64,000 nucleotides of DNA, taken from NCBI RefSeq assembly GCF_000275845.1, contig NW_006766883.1, forward strand, positions 2,601,667 through 2,665,666, in the 5' to 3' direction. Positions 23,514 through 35,656 of the stretch are shown here, in pieces. Source of the DNA: Dichomitus squalens LYAD-421 SS1 (lineage: Eukaryota > Basidiomycota > Agaricomycetes > Polyporales > Polyporaceae). Within the stretch, counting starts at the first letter, position 1. Each line of letters starts with the position of its first letter. The position numbers were made by a program, and so were the translations under genes. A model generated the notes under the pieces. It was not told where the DNA came from. It saw nothing but the letters and a program-made list of their open reading frames with translations, and did no database searches.

Positions 23514-25894
23514 CTAATAGGCAGGTCTATCTAAGTAAACTCTCCACACCATCCCGCCCTTCTCGCCCACCTCCAGCATGTTCAGGCCGGGAAGGACAGG
23601 CGTCTCCCACGTGCTGGCCTCGGTCTCTGTGAGAAGGACCCCGTTGAGCTTGACCTGGATAGGTCCAGGCTGCGAATCGGACGCCTTCCCCTTCGCCTTC
23701 TTCGCTATCCGCGCAGACCGCGTCCGCTTGCGCGGCGACCGAGTTGCAGCCTTGCGCTTCGACGGCGAGGTGGGTTCCTCCTCTTCTTCCTCCTCCTCTT
23801 CCTCCTGTGGTACGGCCGCGTCCTCGTCGCTCTCAGCCTCATGATCGTCGTGCGTCACGAACGTCACGTCCGAGATGACGATGGTCGCCTCCGGCCCGTC
23901 CAGCCGCATCGCCCACGTCCTAACTCCGTCTGAGTGATCGAGAACGAGCCGCCGGTACGCAGGCATCGTCGTGATGACGGCATGCTTCAGCGAGTGTGCG
24001 TACTGATTGACAGCTGGGAGCGATTGTAGGGAAGCGGCGGCGGACGGGGTTGAATCAGCGACTGTGAGCGCGCCGGTGTTTAGGAGAGCAGGCGACTTAG
24101 AAGGCGCCTTGGGAGGGGCCGGGACCAGACTGGGTTGCTGGTAGCCAGAGTTGGGAAGATAGATGCCTGCGCCGTTTGCTTGTGGGTAGCCGGCCGGCTG
24201 AGCGGAGCTTGCGATGGACGGCAATGGGTTTGCTGGAGAAAGAGCGGTTGCGCGGACGGCATTCGAGGAAGAAGGGGCTTGAGAGGAGATTGCACGGACG
24301 GGCGGAGGCACGGGTGTGGGTGCGATCACAGGCGCTACAGGCGGGGACTTGACGGGATTCGCAGGAATGCGCACGGACGGCCCTGCATCAGCTGGTTTGA
24401 CATCCTGCTTTGTTTGTGCTTGGAGGTTCGAGGAGGAGGCTGCGTGAGAACGGCCAACTACAATCGAATTTGTGGACGGAAGCGAGGGAGCGGGGGCTGC
24501 GGTTGGTTTGGCAGGGGCAGGAGCTTGTGGCATCTTGAGCTTAATCTTAGTCGGGTGCTCACCGGCGTTGGCATATGCGGGTATTGAGAAAGGTTCAGGG
24601 AGATCGGCCATCAGCTTTCTGAAATAATCCTATAGAGCATGAGGCGGCCGTCATCAAGGGAATCACACTTAACATGTACGTCAGAGACATACCCGTAATG
24701 CCGTCGCATCTTCCCATATTTGAGTGTGCTCCTGATTGAATTCCAACGCATTTGAGAACACCAACTCAACATCGTTGGCAAAGTCGAACGGCCTATGATA
24801 TTCTTTCCGCTTCAACTTTTTCTGAAAAGACAGAGAAACTTGTCAAGAAGTGACATAGAATCACGCACGAGATGCTTACGAAGACGTTCTCTAGACTCTG
24901 AGGCTTCTTGATTATGGTGTAGTACATGGGCCACTGTTTGCGGCTAGGCAACTCCATGAACTCGGCCGATAGCACGCGGCCCCTGCGACAAATGGTCAGC
25001 CCGTCAGTACTTAGCAGCTTACAACGGCACCTACTTGTCATCCGTCTTGTCCACCAGCTTCTGCAACTTTGTTTTGAGGAGACGATAAAGATTAGGAGCT
25101 TTCTTCCTCTCATCGTCCGAGCCTTCGCCGTCGCGATTTTCTTCCTCGTTGCCAGCGATACGATTATACTCTTTGGATAGCGATTTCTGTCCATGGGGAA
25201 CATGTGTTGAGCAACATGCAGCAATTGGAAGTGAGGCGGAGAAAGACATATATATGATGCATCTGAGGCTCCAAGCTCTCCAGGCAACAGTGCTCACATG
25301 CAAAAATTTGGCGTCCTTGAATATTTGGCTTTCCTTCATGTTGTAACGCTTGGCGTTGCGGAAACATGTTTCGAAGTCCTGCCGGACGGCATCGAGGGTC
25401 TGGTATTCTCTTGCATCAAGCTTCGCCTTGATATCGTCCAGAGCTACGGGCCGTTTTATCTGCGCGTAATAGTCTGGGTATTGTCGTTTCGAGGGAAGAC
25501 GCATGAACTGAAAAGAGGCAATTTGGCCTCTGAGAATATGTGGTGAGACATGGAGTACGATGAGGACGTGATGGCGGCGTCAAAGGAGGAGTTGGACGTT
25601 AGGGTCGTTATATGCGAGATGTAACTGAACCATCACGCACTCCTTGTTGACTGCGTCCTTCAACGCCTGCCACAGCTGCAGCCCCTTCTCCCTCACCTCG
25701 TCCTTGTCCTCAGCCACCGATCCTACGTTCTCAAGGTCTCCCTTTGCATCTCCGGTGGGCGTGTGCTCCTTGGCGTCATGCTTGTGCTCCGGACTTGTGC
25801 TACTCGTGGCTGGGGCCTCCTTCCGACGTTTGGCGCGCGGTGCGTCGACGTCCACTCCTGTGGCGGCAAAACTCCTGGCCTCCCTCTTCGACAT
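23514..25894 (-). CDS. Rsc4-like tandem bromodomain protein
   Basis: Probable subunit of an RSC/SWI-SNF-type chromatin remodeller that reads acetylated histone H3. Start ATG at 25894 (MSKREARSF). An N-terminal basic/acidic tail is followed by the first bromodomain, with FMRLPSKRQYPDYYAQIKRP, LDDIKAKLDAREY and CFRNAKRYN (around 25504-25312). A linker leads to the second, with FMELPSRKQWPMYYTIIKKP, SLENVF, and FDFANDVELVFSNALEFNQ (24970-24700). A Ser/Pro/Ala-rich linker and a folded C-terminal domain follow (24611-23514) with SLKHAVITTMPAYRRLVLDH and WRVYLDRPAY at the end; an 11-residue Glu run precedes a basic nuclear signal (PRKRTRSARIAKKAKG). Two bromodomains plus this C-terminal domain match Rsc4. 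Exact internal splice sites were only partly resolved. Confidence 0.85.
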
Positions 25895-26214
25895 CGTACT
25901 CGTGCTGCGACAATGCGGGAAAGCTGGTTGTACGAAGTCCAGTACGAGCAGGAGGGCCCCAGTGCGCGAGACCGTCTCGGGGGGACAGCTCGGGCCAGCC
26001 GTTGGGCTCAACCGCTCCGATCCCGTAAACGCGTCACGTGATCCACTACAGCCGTGTCGTCCTTGCCCAAGTGAACCAAGGAACGATTTGCGCTTTCCTT
26101 ACTTGCAAGCTTCAAGGATCTAATGCACGGGAAAAGTGGTGGTCTCAGGCTACATTTACACTATATACGTACGATAAAGTAGAAATAGTTATATGAATCA
26201 TCGGCGTACACACA

Positions 26215-28504
26215 CTACTGCAAAGTTGTCTGTTTGTGCTCTCGCTGCCTAACAATGACCGGCAGCGGCGGTCGAGTCAAGATGAAGTAATCCAGCAGCC
26301 CGTTCTCGTACGCGACTGGGTCGAAGCTGTTGTCCAAGCTCAGGTCGACCCGCTGGATGATCCCGCTGACCACCATGCGCAACTCCTGCATCGCGAGGCC
26401 CTTGCCCGGGCAATTACCGGGTCCGAACGAGAACGGGAAAAAGGCGGCAGTGTTGTGCACAAGCTTCATCCCAATGACGCTCTTGTCGTCCGCTGCCGCA
26501 TGGATCCAACGCTCCGGCCAGAAGCTATCTGGCAGGGGCGAGAAATTGCGACTGTCCCTGTGTATACTATACATGTGCACCGTAGTTATTGTCCCTTCTG
26601 GAAGATAACTACGGACGTCTGTAATGTCAGCGACGACATCGACATAGATGACACTTTCAATGGAAGGCGCTGACCTGTCTTCCAGTATTTTTCCCCCGCT
26701 ACCAATTGGTACGACACGTTGGCTCCCGTCGCTTACGGGTGGGAAGAGACGCATCGCCTCATTGCTAGGATGTGCACGGTCAGCAGACATCGTGGTGGCT
26801 TGGCCGCCCTGAAAGAACCTACATGACCGCATTCAGATACGGCATATTCGCATGATGCTTCGTGTTCAGGGCGTCTTCCCCCGATGGGTAATAGGAATCG
26901 ACTTCCGCTCTAAGTCGGGTGTATGCTTCTGGGTGCGTGAGCAGACAGTAGAAGATGTTTGAGAGGACGCTTGAGGTAGTGTCTGAGCCTGCTACTATGG
27001 CCAGAGTCCCGTCGGCTACAACCTCTGGAAGCGGTCGCGGATGTTCGAACCCGTCCTCGTTGTTCTGCACACCGCTCAGTCGGAGAGCTCAACACATGGA
27101 AAACTAGCGGTGAGACGCTTACAAGATAGTAGAATAAATCTTTCCGGGAAGTATTCCCTAGTTTGACACGCTCCAAGGTGCGCTGGATGCAGAAGCTACG
27201 CATCTCCTTCATTTTCGCTCCAAGGCCAGGGAACGTGCGGATGTAATCGGCCATCCATGGGAGATGACCAAAAGTGTCGGAGTTCCTATCCGCCGCAACG
27301 TCAAGATGTGAGGCTCAGCGAACGTGACCTAATGCACTCACACCAGGCCTACTTCCAGCAAGGACCAGACGCTGCCCTCGTCCCCATTGAGCAGCATCTC
27401 GGACCCACCGCCGAATCTAGACGGACACGGGACCCCGTCCGGTATTGAAAATCCACACAATGCCTCGTATGAAGCGGGGAAGTACTCACGCCATGTCGCT
27501 CATCAGGTCGTACCTGTCAAATTTACTCGTCAGCACGCTGCGTTCGCATAACCTCAATCGACAGCGGCAAGCGATGGGACCCTGCAATTCAGCCTACTGA
27601 ACACTCACGCAAACCAGCTGAACCATTTCGCAAGGTTCGTCGGAGGCTTTGAGCTTGGGTTTTGGCTTTGAGAAGCAGCAAGCCGGCTGACGAGCTGTTC
27701 GGCGCGGGCTGCGACGAATGGCTCCAAATCTTTCAGGCTTGCCACGTTCAGGGCACGGTTCCACGGCTTCCGGCGACGCAAGTGCTCCTTCGGGTCACTG
27801 ATGGCGATAAGAGGCTGGACGCTCTGTGTTGCCGTTCGCGCATGCCACTCTGCGCCGCAGTAGGGATCAGCATTGCTACATCAATCGGTTAGAAGCAGCA
27901 GGTGAGCACTCACGCGGACCTTTGTGTAAACCCGAGGTTCCCATGAAAGCTTGGATGGCCGCGGGGTTATTTATCGACACTTCGTTCGGGCCTGCATACC
28001 GGGAGGGGTTATTTCGATGTGCTCGTCGCCCCTGACTGGGGCTATGAGGTCACTCACCGACCCTGACGATGTCCCCGTACCGTCGATGAAGCCCTTGAGT
28101 GTATATGTGGCGCCTCCCTGCTCGCGAGATCCATGCCATACGCAACTTGGATAACCTCAGTAAGAGGGGTCCTGGGTAGCGTGCGAGTGGGTGCCAAGGG
28201 GAAAGACGATAGAGTGCAACGGAGCATATAAGCGTGATCCAGAATGTGACTAAAGCCACCGGGACCGCTTTGGTAGCTGGGAGGTGATCGAGTAGAGGCA
28301 GAACGAGTAAAGAAGGTGTAGCGAGCAACAGCAGTGCATGAACTGTCAGACGATGCGGCTCATATCGCTTGAAGACGAAATGAACGATCTAGATGGCCCC
28401 TCACTCGTCTATAACATGCACGGAACATGAGAAGGTTCACTCACCAGAGCGACCCCGGCGATAGTAAGCAGTGCACGCTCGTTAGCTAGAGGGAACATCG
28501 GCAT
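26215..28504 (-). CDS. Cytochrome P450 monooxygenase (membrane-anchored)
   Basis: Start at 28504. The N-terminal exons encode a hydrophobic leader with about three membrane helices (ALLTIAGVAL; ALLLLATPSLLVLPLL; AVPVALVTFWITLICSVALY), then LARYPGPLLLRLSKL, the proline hinge. Downstream exons carry the I-helix oxygen-activation motif AGSDTTSSVLSNIFY (26985-27035), the K-helix ExxR (NEAMRLFPP), the FWPERW segment and the heme loop FPFSFGPGNCPGKGLA with its Cys ligand, so the protein appears catalytically intact. Three N-terminal helices are characteristic of several basidiomycete P450 families; the family number is not assigned. Several central exons between 27250 and 28050 were not resolved individually. 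The substrate is unknown. Confidence 0.88.
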
Positions 28505-31013
28505 CGTAGTGGTCTTGGCGGCCTAGTGGAGAGAGGTCCGTCTTGCTGGCTCTTATACGAAGATGTATGCTATATGAATCCCGTGTTGTCCGAGCGCGCG
28601 GCGACCAATGATCTCTCGGTTATCAAGCTGGGTACAAGCATCCATCGTTTATGCAGCCGGAGACAAATCACAATGCCGAAGTGACGTCCTAAGAGTCCCG
28701 GAGAAGGGCTCTCCCCATGGCCAGAACGCTTGACGGCCAAAGGGGCACCCAGGGTCAAGCAGCGCGCCTGCAAGGTGTTTGAAAGCTTCGCCGGCCCCCT
28801 AGTAGCATCTGTAGCGCAATATGCAGAAGGGGTCCTGCTCAATCCGATACGTGTTACCTACATCTCACCAATCCGCAGCCGTGCCTCTCGGGCAGAAAGG
28901 GCAGGAGAACGGCAGCCGCTCGGGAGCGACGGAGTCTCTCCACACTTCCGTTCCGCTGTCTTGGATCCGGTGACTTACTGCCGTTGTCCCGTCGGAGCAC
29001 GGCAGTCGCTTGAGAAATTGACCGGTGTGGAAGCCCCCAGGCTATAGCTTCTTATGTAACAGTGGGCTAACCGCGGCTACAGCGATTCGGTCATCTTGAC
29101 AGAACTCTACTAAGTGGCCGGTCTATCCAAAGAAGTGAATTCGGCTACCTACCTTGCGTCCGTTGACGTCCACTACAGCGTCGCACTGGCCGCATGCAGC
29201 TGGTATGGCTGAGGTCAAGGAGATGACAACCTGGAGACCAATTCCGCGCGTTCCTATTGACCAACACTCATCTGATAACAGAAGAGATAGCCATCGTGGG
29301 ATCTGCGCCTATGTACGACTCTCGCGTACCTCGGCTGCCGTACGCTAACTGCGAAGGGGAACATTACAGCGCCTTCAAACGATGGACCCTCTTGAAACAA
29401 ACACGTTCAAGCCGATGAGCAGCCGAAAGGTCTGCGAGCCCAATGAGGTTGGTCTGACCCGCTGGAACCCAACTGAGCAGGGGACCAAGGCGCGCTCAAG
29501 ATGATGCTCTTGGGCGTCGTGAGTTGGGAATCGGGCTTACATCTGGGTCGGCTCTCTGACCGACCTGAGCGTGTTTTCTTGAGAGGGCCTATCGTGTTTA
29601 GAAGCGATGCCAAGCTTCCCACAGCCCTTCGTCCGGGACGGCGAGCGATTGTGGGAGGAAAGTCGCCGATGAGTACATGTTCTATCTGTGAGAAGTCAGG
29701 ATAAGCGCTAGTGTAACGTACATACTAGATCTTCTGTCTCGTTCGCAACCGTCGTACGCCCTCGTCTCTGCTTATGCGGCTTTTGTGAGGACCGCTGATC
29801 TAAGCTGCATGTGGCCGCTCCTGGCCGGGCGCCTTCAACCGAGTCCGGCCTGGCCTTACGCACATAGTGCGGAAAACCGGGGTCAGTACCGCGCCATCAG
29901 TATAGCGACTAGGGTCCGGCTCACCTCGTGTGCTCCAAGCTTGGGAACGAACCTCGCAAGTCGGGAGGACCCTCTGAAGCCTAGCAAGCAACTGACCAAT
30001 CCTGCATGGGCGGATCTCCTTCGGCGTGCCATCTTGACCCCGACGATGAGTTGAAGCAGACGATCGTCTGCGTTCGTATGCATGAGTAGGTCGTCCGGAT
30101 CACGCTGTGGTTGACAGCGGCGCGCATGAGCGCAGCTCGAGAGTAGCCGAAACTGCTCGCGTCATCCCTCACGCCACTCACCGACTCGGCGCCCGGAAAC
30201 GCCCTTGGGAGGAGTCGGGCTGGGTCCTAGTCACGTCCGAGGCCGTAGAGTGTGTCGACTTGAAACAACTTCTCCTTCTCCTATCTATTGAGCGCAACAT
30301 TCTTGTGGCTGCTGTGTCGCTTAGCGGTACCCACACTCGAATGGTGAAATAGATTCTGAATCGGGTTATCCTTCTGGCAACGTCGATAGGATGAAATTCC
30401 TGCTCGGGTCCAGAGGACTCACGATACCTTACCTCTAGGTACGAAGCAGATGAGTGGCGTATGGATGTCGTAGCAACGCCCTGAGAGCTTGCGATATATT
30501 TCGGCCTGGCAGTCGCCCAAATGCGTCGCTTCACCACCGCCCGCGGGTCAAGGATGGAGAAGACGACTTTTCCGCATTCCAGCAGCACATGGCGTACCCC
30601 TTAACGGCCTAGTCCCGATCCGATGCCCCGCGTGAGCTATCGGTCGGAAACCCTCCAACATCCAACTCGACGAGAGAAGGGCGGCCAGCTCGGCGTGCGT
30701 CCCGTGCTTCTGGGCGTACACGCGGCTACTATCAGCCATCAACCGCCAGGCAGTTGAATGGGCGAAACCGCATCCTCCCGCGACATACGCGGACGTGGCT
30801 GTCAGCCGAGAGTGTCTGGACATGGAAGGTCGTGAGTGCGGTACATCATGTACTCTACGACTGTATTGGAGATGTAATCAATACACACAGACCGTATCGA
30901 TAACCCATAGCCCTCCACGAGCTCACATACCACCCCATGGCAAAGGCCGTCTATGTTATACCCTATGTCTAGTCCATGTATGCGTTTGCCTGCCCGATAC
31001 ATGATGCGGATTT
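28505..31013. other. 2.5-kb stretch without a recognisable gene
   Basis: Lies between the P450 start and the desaturase stop. Open frames reach only about 135 codons and occur in overlapping sets on both strands, without catalytic motifs or splice context. No reverse transcriptase, integrase or transposase motif was recognised. It may hold degraded mobile DNA and the P450 promoter. Confidence 0.4.
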
Positions 31014-33715
31014 TCATTGTATCTTTGCCACACGGAGCTTGCGCATGCGCCTCATCGCTGCCTGAGAATGTTTGTTGATGCCTCCATGGAAGGCCCAGTC
31101 CGCGTCTTGCCCCGCGTCTTTTCCCATTGCATCGTCATCCATCTTGCCGACCGCGTATCGTCGCAGAAGGGCCGCTCCACCGGGCTGTCGACCGCGTGAG
31201 CTGGCGTGGGAGGTCCCCAAGGGAAAAGACGTACATGTTCAGTAAGATACCGAGTCACGTCGACCGCATAGCCGCCGAGCACGATGACACAACGGCTCTG
31301 CTGCGTCGCGTACTCGATGGCTCGCTTTCGAGTCCAATACTCGCCGTCCCACTGGTCACTCTCGTAATCGGTGTTACCGGGGGTGGATGATGTCTCCGAA
31401 ATCGACAAAGGATCGTACTGCGAGGAAGATCCATACTCCTCTTTCTGACGCATGTAGTCCCTCGCTGCTTTGATCTCGTCTACACGTGCCCGCCGGAGAC
31501 CCGAGGCAAGCCCGAGGCGATGGAGCAAAATGATAGCCCACTTGGACGGGTCCCAGTCGAACGGCGACGGACCTGATCGGAAGTCGTGTGGAAAACTGTG
31601 CTGGAAGACGCGAAGAGATCAAATCGAAGAAGGGGGGAAATAAAATGAGATGTGGCGTTATAGTTCCCGCACTACATAGCGGATGGACAAGAAGGGCTTA
31701 CATGCTGGTCCGAAGAGAACCGGGGGAAGAACATGAGGAGCCCAGCCTATCACGAGCAAGCGGAGGACGTACGAAGTTGTGGTTCCCTTCCCCGCATGTC
31801 AAAAGGGCAAGAACCTAAAGTACAGATGTTGGTTGTGACTCAACTTGGTGTTGATACGAGTATCGGAAGAAGAGTGTACCAGATTGGACTTGGAGGTGTT
31901 ATCATCGGAGTACGGCTGCAGTCCGTCCCAATGGGCGAGCCTTGTCAAGCTAGAGGTCAGCAGGGAAGCAGCCCTTAGACGTTGCCGGCGAGAGCTCACG
32001 AATTTACAAGGAAGGTGCAATGCCAGACTGCAGGGCATCAGCTCGGCATCAGAGACATTGGCTCGGCAACATACTCAGCAACCTCGAAACGAGTCCCGCA
32101 TACACGAAGGCGCCGAGAGGGTCCCCCCACGCGAGCCCAATTGCCGGTGGGGCGATGAAGCCCGTAATGAGCGCGAGAGGAACTGCAACGTGCCTCAGCT
32201 TCGGTTTCACACAGAAACGATCGATGTCTGCTGACCGTAGTATTGGTGCTGAAATTGAACCACTGTCACCGGGGCTGTTAGCCAATGCGCATGCAAGGAA
32301 AAGCGAGAGAAAAGAGGATGTTTGCCAGACCCTGAGGGGCATGGTACATGACCTGTCCGCGTACGGACTCAAGCATCTGGAGCCTCGAGTCCGAAAGGGA
32401 CGAGACCCGCCCGGAGCCAGATTTATCCGCAAGTGGAAGGCTGTTCGGCACAGAAGTGGACGCACGATGAGCAGAGGTGTGTTCAAGCCCGGCCCCAAAT
32501 CGCGTTGGACGAATAGGCTTCACATACCCGTTCTACTTGCGTCTCCGTTTCTGATGCATGACACGAAGTCTGCAAGCCGCCAATGGACTCCTTGGGATAC
32601 AGCAAGCGAAGAGGCGAGCGATGAGCTGAAACGAGATACGTGACCCACACCGGGGGGCGCTCAACAGTCCATCCACGGCACCGTCGTATTCAACCACCTC
32701 AGCAGTACGAAACATACTCTTCCAGACCCTCTCGCCGAAGCAACTCGCACTTCGGATAGAAAGTGGAAAAGCGCATAGTTCGCAAGCCCAAGCAGACGCA
32801 GCCGTGGACTTGTTTTCGGACTGCACACAACCTGAGCCAGATCCAATTGTCCCGCTCGTGCTCTAGAGTAACCAAATCCGCTCATCCCGAGCCAAGACCC
32901 TTGAGGCTCGAGCCTAGTAGAACCTTTCCAGATGCGACGTACCTGGGTCTTTCTCCAAATCATCGCGCTCGATTGTCTTCATCCGCTCATATTGCGACTT
33001 GAAGAATATCCATCCCATGTGACTCCAGAAGAGACCCCTCGTAGCAGCGTACCTGGCAACACGTCCGCGTCATCGTCACTTTTCGATCCGATGCGAGTCG
33101 CTTACGGGTCATGAAGAGGGTCGTCTGTGAACCTCTGTAATGCCGGTGATTTATGAGCACGCTCCATTGAACTCGGTATCGAGTGTACGTACATGATGCA
33201 GTCTATGTCTCAAGCACCTACAGCAGTCAATGTCGCGGACTATCCCAAAACAGGAAACTGGCGTACCACCACTGCAAGTTGCCGCGACGTCCATGTGTGA
33301 CATGTCAAGTTCCCGGTTACGCTTACGTACCACGCTCTATGCGCTGCCAACATACCTTGATGGACCCCTGGAAGGCGCTTGCTCCCAGCAGCGCCAAAAT
33401 CGACCGGACAAGGAGCGTCGCGCGGAAGGCGCGATGCGAATAGAGTCGGTGATAACCGACAGTGACTCTGCGGAGCATTAGAGCCCAACTGGAGCGCATA
33501 TAGCGACTGCAAATTCACCCCATGGACGCCGCCTGCCACAGGAAGACCGCGAGCCAAAGAGACTGGGGCATTGCCCGTGCCGGCGGGTGATACCAGACGC
33601 CTAGGGCCGCGGCGATATGCGTGGCGACGAAAAACAACCCGTTAGACCACCAGATGCCTTCGCGAGGGGCGTTCGAGCCGGGCTTCATTGGATCCGAGTC
33701 AGTGCTTGCGCCCAT
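31014..33715 (-). CDS. Delta-9 acyl-CoA desaturase with C-terminal cytochrome b5 domain
   Basis: ER membrane di-iron enzyme of the OLE1 family, introducing the first double bond in stearoyl or palmitoyl-CoA. Start MGASTDSDP at 33715. Exons encode the first membrane helices (WWSNGLFFVATHIAAALGVWY; SLWLAVFLWQAASMG), histidine box 1 (HRLYSHRAFRA), box 2 (CLRHRLHHRFTDDPLHDPY), the PLALITGFIAPP and WHCTFLVNSLAHW membrane part, a third box read as GEGNHNFHSFPHDFRSG, and DWDPSKWAIILLHRLG. The cytochrome b5 domain follows: CVIVLGGYAVDVTRYLTEHPGG (first heme His) and FHGGINKHSQAA (second). OLE1 normally has HNFHH in box 3; here one residue and one His appear to be missing (see findings). At least nine introns; some joins are approximate. 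Confidence 0.88.
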
Positions 33716-34302
33716 AGTCGTCCAGGTCGTCGGAGGGTCGCAGTGATGGTGGTTGGGGAGAGAGCAGCAGGTTGGGGTTGCGGCCGCATATCAGGTCGGG
33801 TGGGAAGAAGGAGATGGGTGTCCCGTAACGGTCGCAGAGCGGGCGTCGAGCGTGTGTGCTGACAGCGGCGTCGCGCGGTCTCCACTTCTACAGAGCCGTT
33901 CTCTGACGCGATGGCTGTGTTGTCAACATGGTCACGTGGCCGCGACCGTAGCGCGAGGCACGGCAGGCAAAGCGCGATGGTTCAGGTGAGGAAATCTATG
34001 TCAAATATACGGGCGATGCAACGTGCCCATAAGATTTCCCAAATCACAAAGAGGGATACAAAGGCCCTCTAGAAATGCTAGGGTCAGGTTGCGTTGCCCA
34101 TAAATGCCGCACAGATTTCCCTGCTTGGAGCCTGGCGCTTTGCCCGCCGTGAGGCCGTCGTGGTATGTCTGCACCGTCTCCTTTCCCGCCATCATAGCGT
34201 CCCAACCAACAGATCGCAGAACGTCCTCAAGCCTGTCTCCGACAATATCGTAGGTACTCAGCTTCTTGACAGTGCGCTGCCTACCGTGTCTCAAGAGATT
34301 AG
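33716..34302. promoter_or_regulatory. Divergent 5' region of the desaturase and CutC genes
   Basis: Between the desaturase start codon (-) and the first resolved exon of CutC (+). A short unresolved first exon of CutC probably lies here. A minus-strand open frame at 34001-34195 was considered and not called. Confidence 0.35.
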
Positions 34303-35418
34303 CAAAGGTCTACGTCCCCTCAATCCCTCACCATTGAAGTCTGCATCGATTCCGTGGAATCTGCCATCGCGTGGGTTACTCTTGCTGCGACCAATCATCC
34401 TCTTCTTTCATCCGCTTTGTCGATCAGAGCACACCTCGGACGAGCCGATCGCCTCGAGCTCTGTGGCAATCTCGGGGTAGGCGGGGGCACCACGCCCAGC
34501 ATCGGCCTCTTCAAGCAAGTGCGCGCAGCAATCCCCGGCACTCCCATCATGGTATGTCCACACCATTCGCCCGGAGTCCACTGGATCTGCATACGCTAAT
34601 TGCCTCTCAAGGTGATGGTTCGACCTCGGACGGGCGACTTCTTCTACTCGGAAGCTGAGCTTGAAGTCATGAAAGAAGACATTCGGGCATTCAGAGACGC
34701 CGGCGCGGATGGCGTCGTGTTCGGTATCCTCAACAAGGACGGTCGGATCGATGTGGACCACACACAATCGTGAGTCCGCAGGCTTTGGAGAGGTCTCAAG
34801 CTGTCCAGTTGATGGGTCACAGGCTTGCACAGGAGGCAGGAGACATGCAAAGTACGCCTGCATCCCATCATCAATGCAAGAAGTCGCTGGGCCCATCCAC
34901 ATTCAGTTTGCTTTCATAGGGCATTCGACATGAGCAGCCAGGACGTCCTCACAGGTACGCTATTGCAAGCGAATTCCTGCGACCCTGCACACTGAGGTTC
35001 GCATATAGCCCACCTGGACATCTCGAAGATACCGCAAGTAACGCGCATCTTGACGAGCGGACAAGCTCCCACAGCTCCGTCGCCAGCTGCGCTCCCCAAG
35101 CTGCGAACTTTGATACGCACAGCCTCTCACATGCCAGCCTCAGCCACAATCCTGGTCGGCTCGGGTGTGAATGCACAGACGATTGGTCCCCTCCTGAAGG
35201 AACTGCTTCCGTGCGGGCTGAGAGAGGTGCACCTGAGCGGGGGAAGCTGGGTCGCAAGCGAGATGGAGTTCCGAAGGCCCCAGATGGGTATGGGAGTCGG
35301 CGGAGATGGAGAGTGGGGGATATGGCGGACGAGCGAGGAACGCGTGAGGGAGGTCAGAAGCATAGTGGACGCAGCATGGGAACAGTTCGTGGAAAATACG
35401 AAGGTTGAGACAAATTGA
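34303..35418 (+). CDS. cutC: Copper homeostasis protein CutC (5' end unresolved)
   Basis: TIM-barrel protein of the CutC family, linked to copper tolerance, cytosolic in eukaryotes. Resolved exons: frame open from 34303 to 34551, then 34612-34769, 34823-34851, 34907-34954 and 35009-35418; the last four sum to 215 codons. Landmarks: [77 protein letters not shown], then [15 protein letters not shown] and REVHLSGG. No ATG exists between the upstream stop at 34300 and IEVC, so a short first exon must lie upstream. The protein carries an insertion ([22 protein letters not shown]) between SAIA and the GRADRLELC strand, longer than usual. Confidence 0.88.
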
Positions 35419-35656
35419 GATAACGCGAAGGCGCATATATGGACGTCGATCTGTTCGCTACTACAAAAAGTCCGTAGTCCGAAGAGTTCAACTATGGTAC
35501 AGTAACCAATCCTCCTTCCTGTCATATACGTAGCATGAAGGGTATACACGAGAAAGGACAACTCGTCATAAGAGACAAACACCATCTCAACGCGAACCAG
35601 AAGATGTTACAGGGAACTTAGCCGCTGCACGGCGCATGCTACAGCAAGACGAACGC

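Noticed and set aside
28505..31013. LTR retrotransposon remnant
   Set aside because: No reverse transcriptase, integrase or paired long terminal repeats could be recognised by eye; kept only as a question.
34001..34195. 65-codon minus-strand frame between the desaturase and CutC
   Set aside because: Composition is acceptable, but there is no recognised domain, and it occupies the likely promoter and first exon of CutC.
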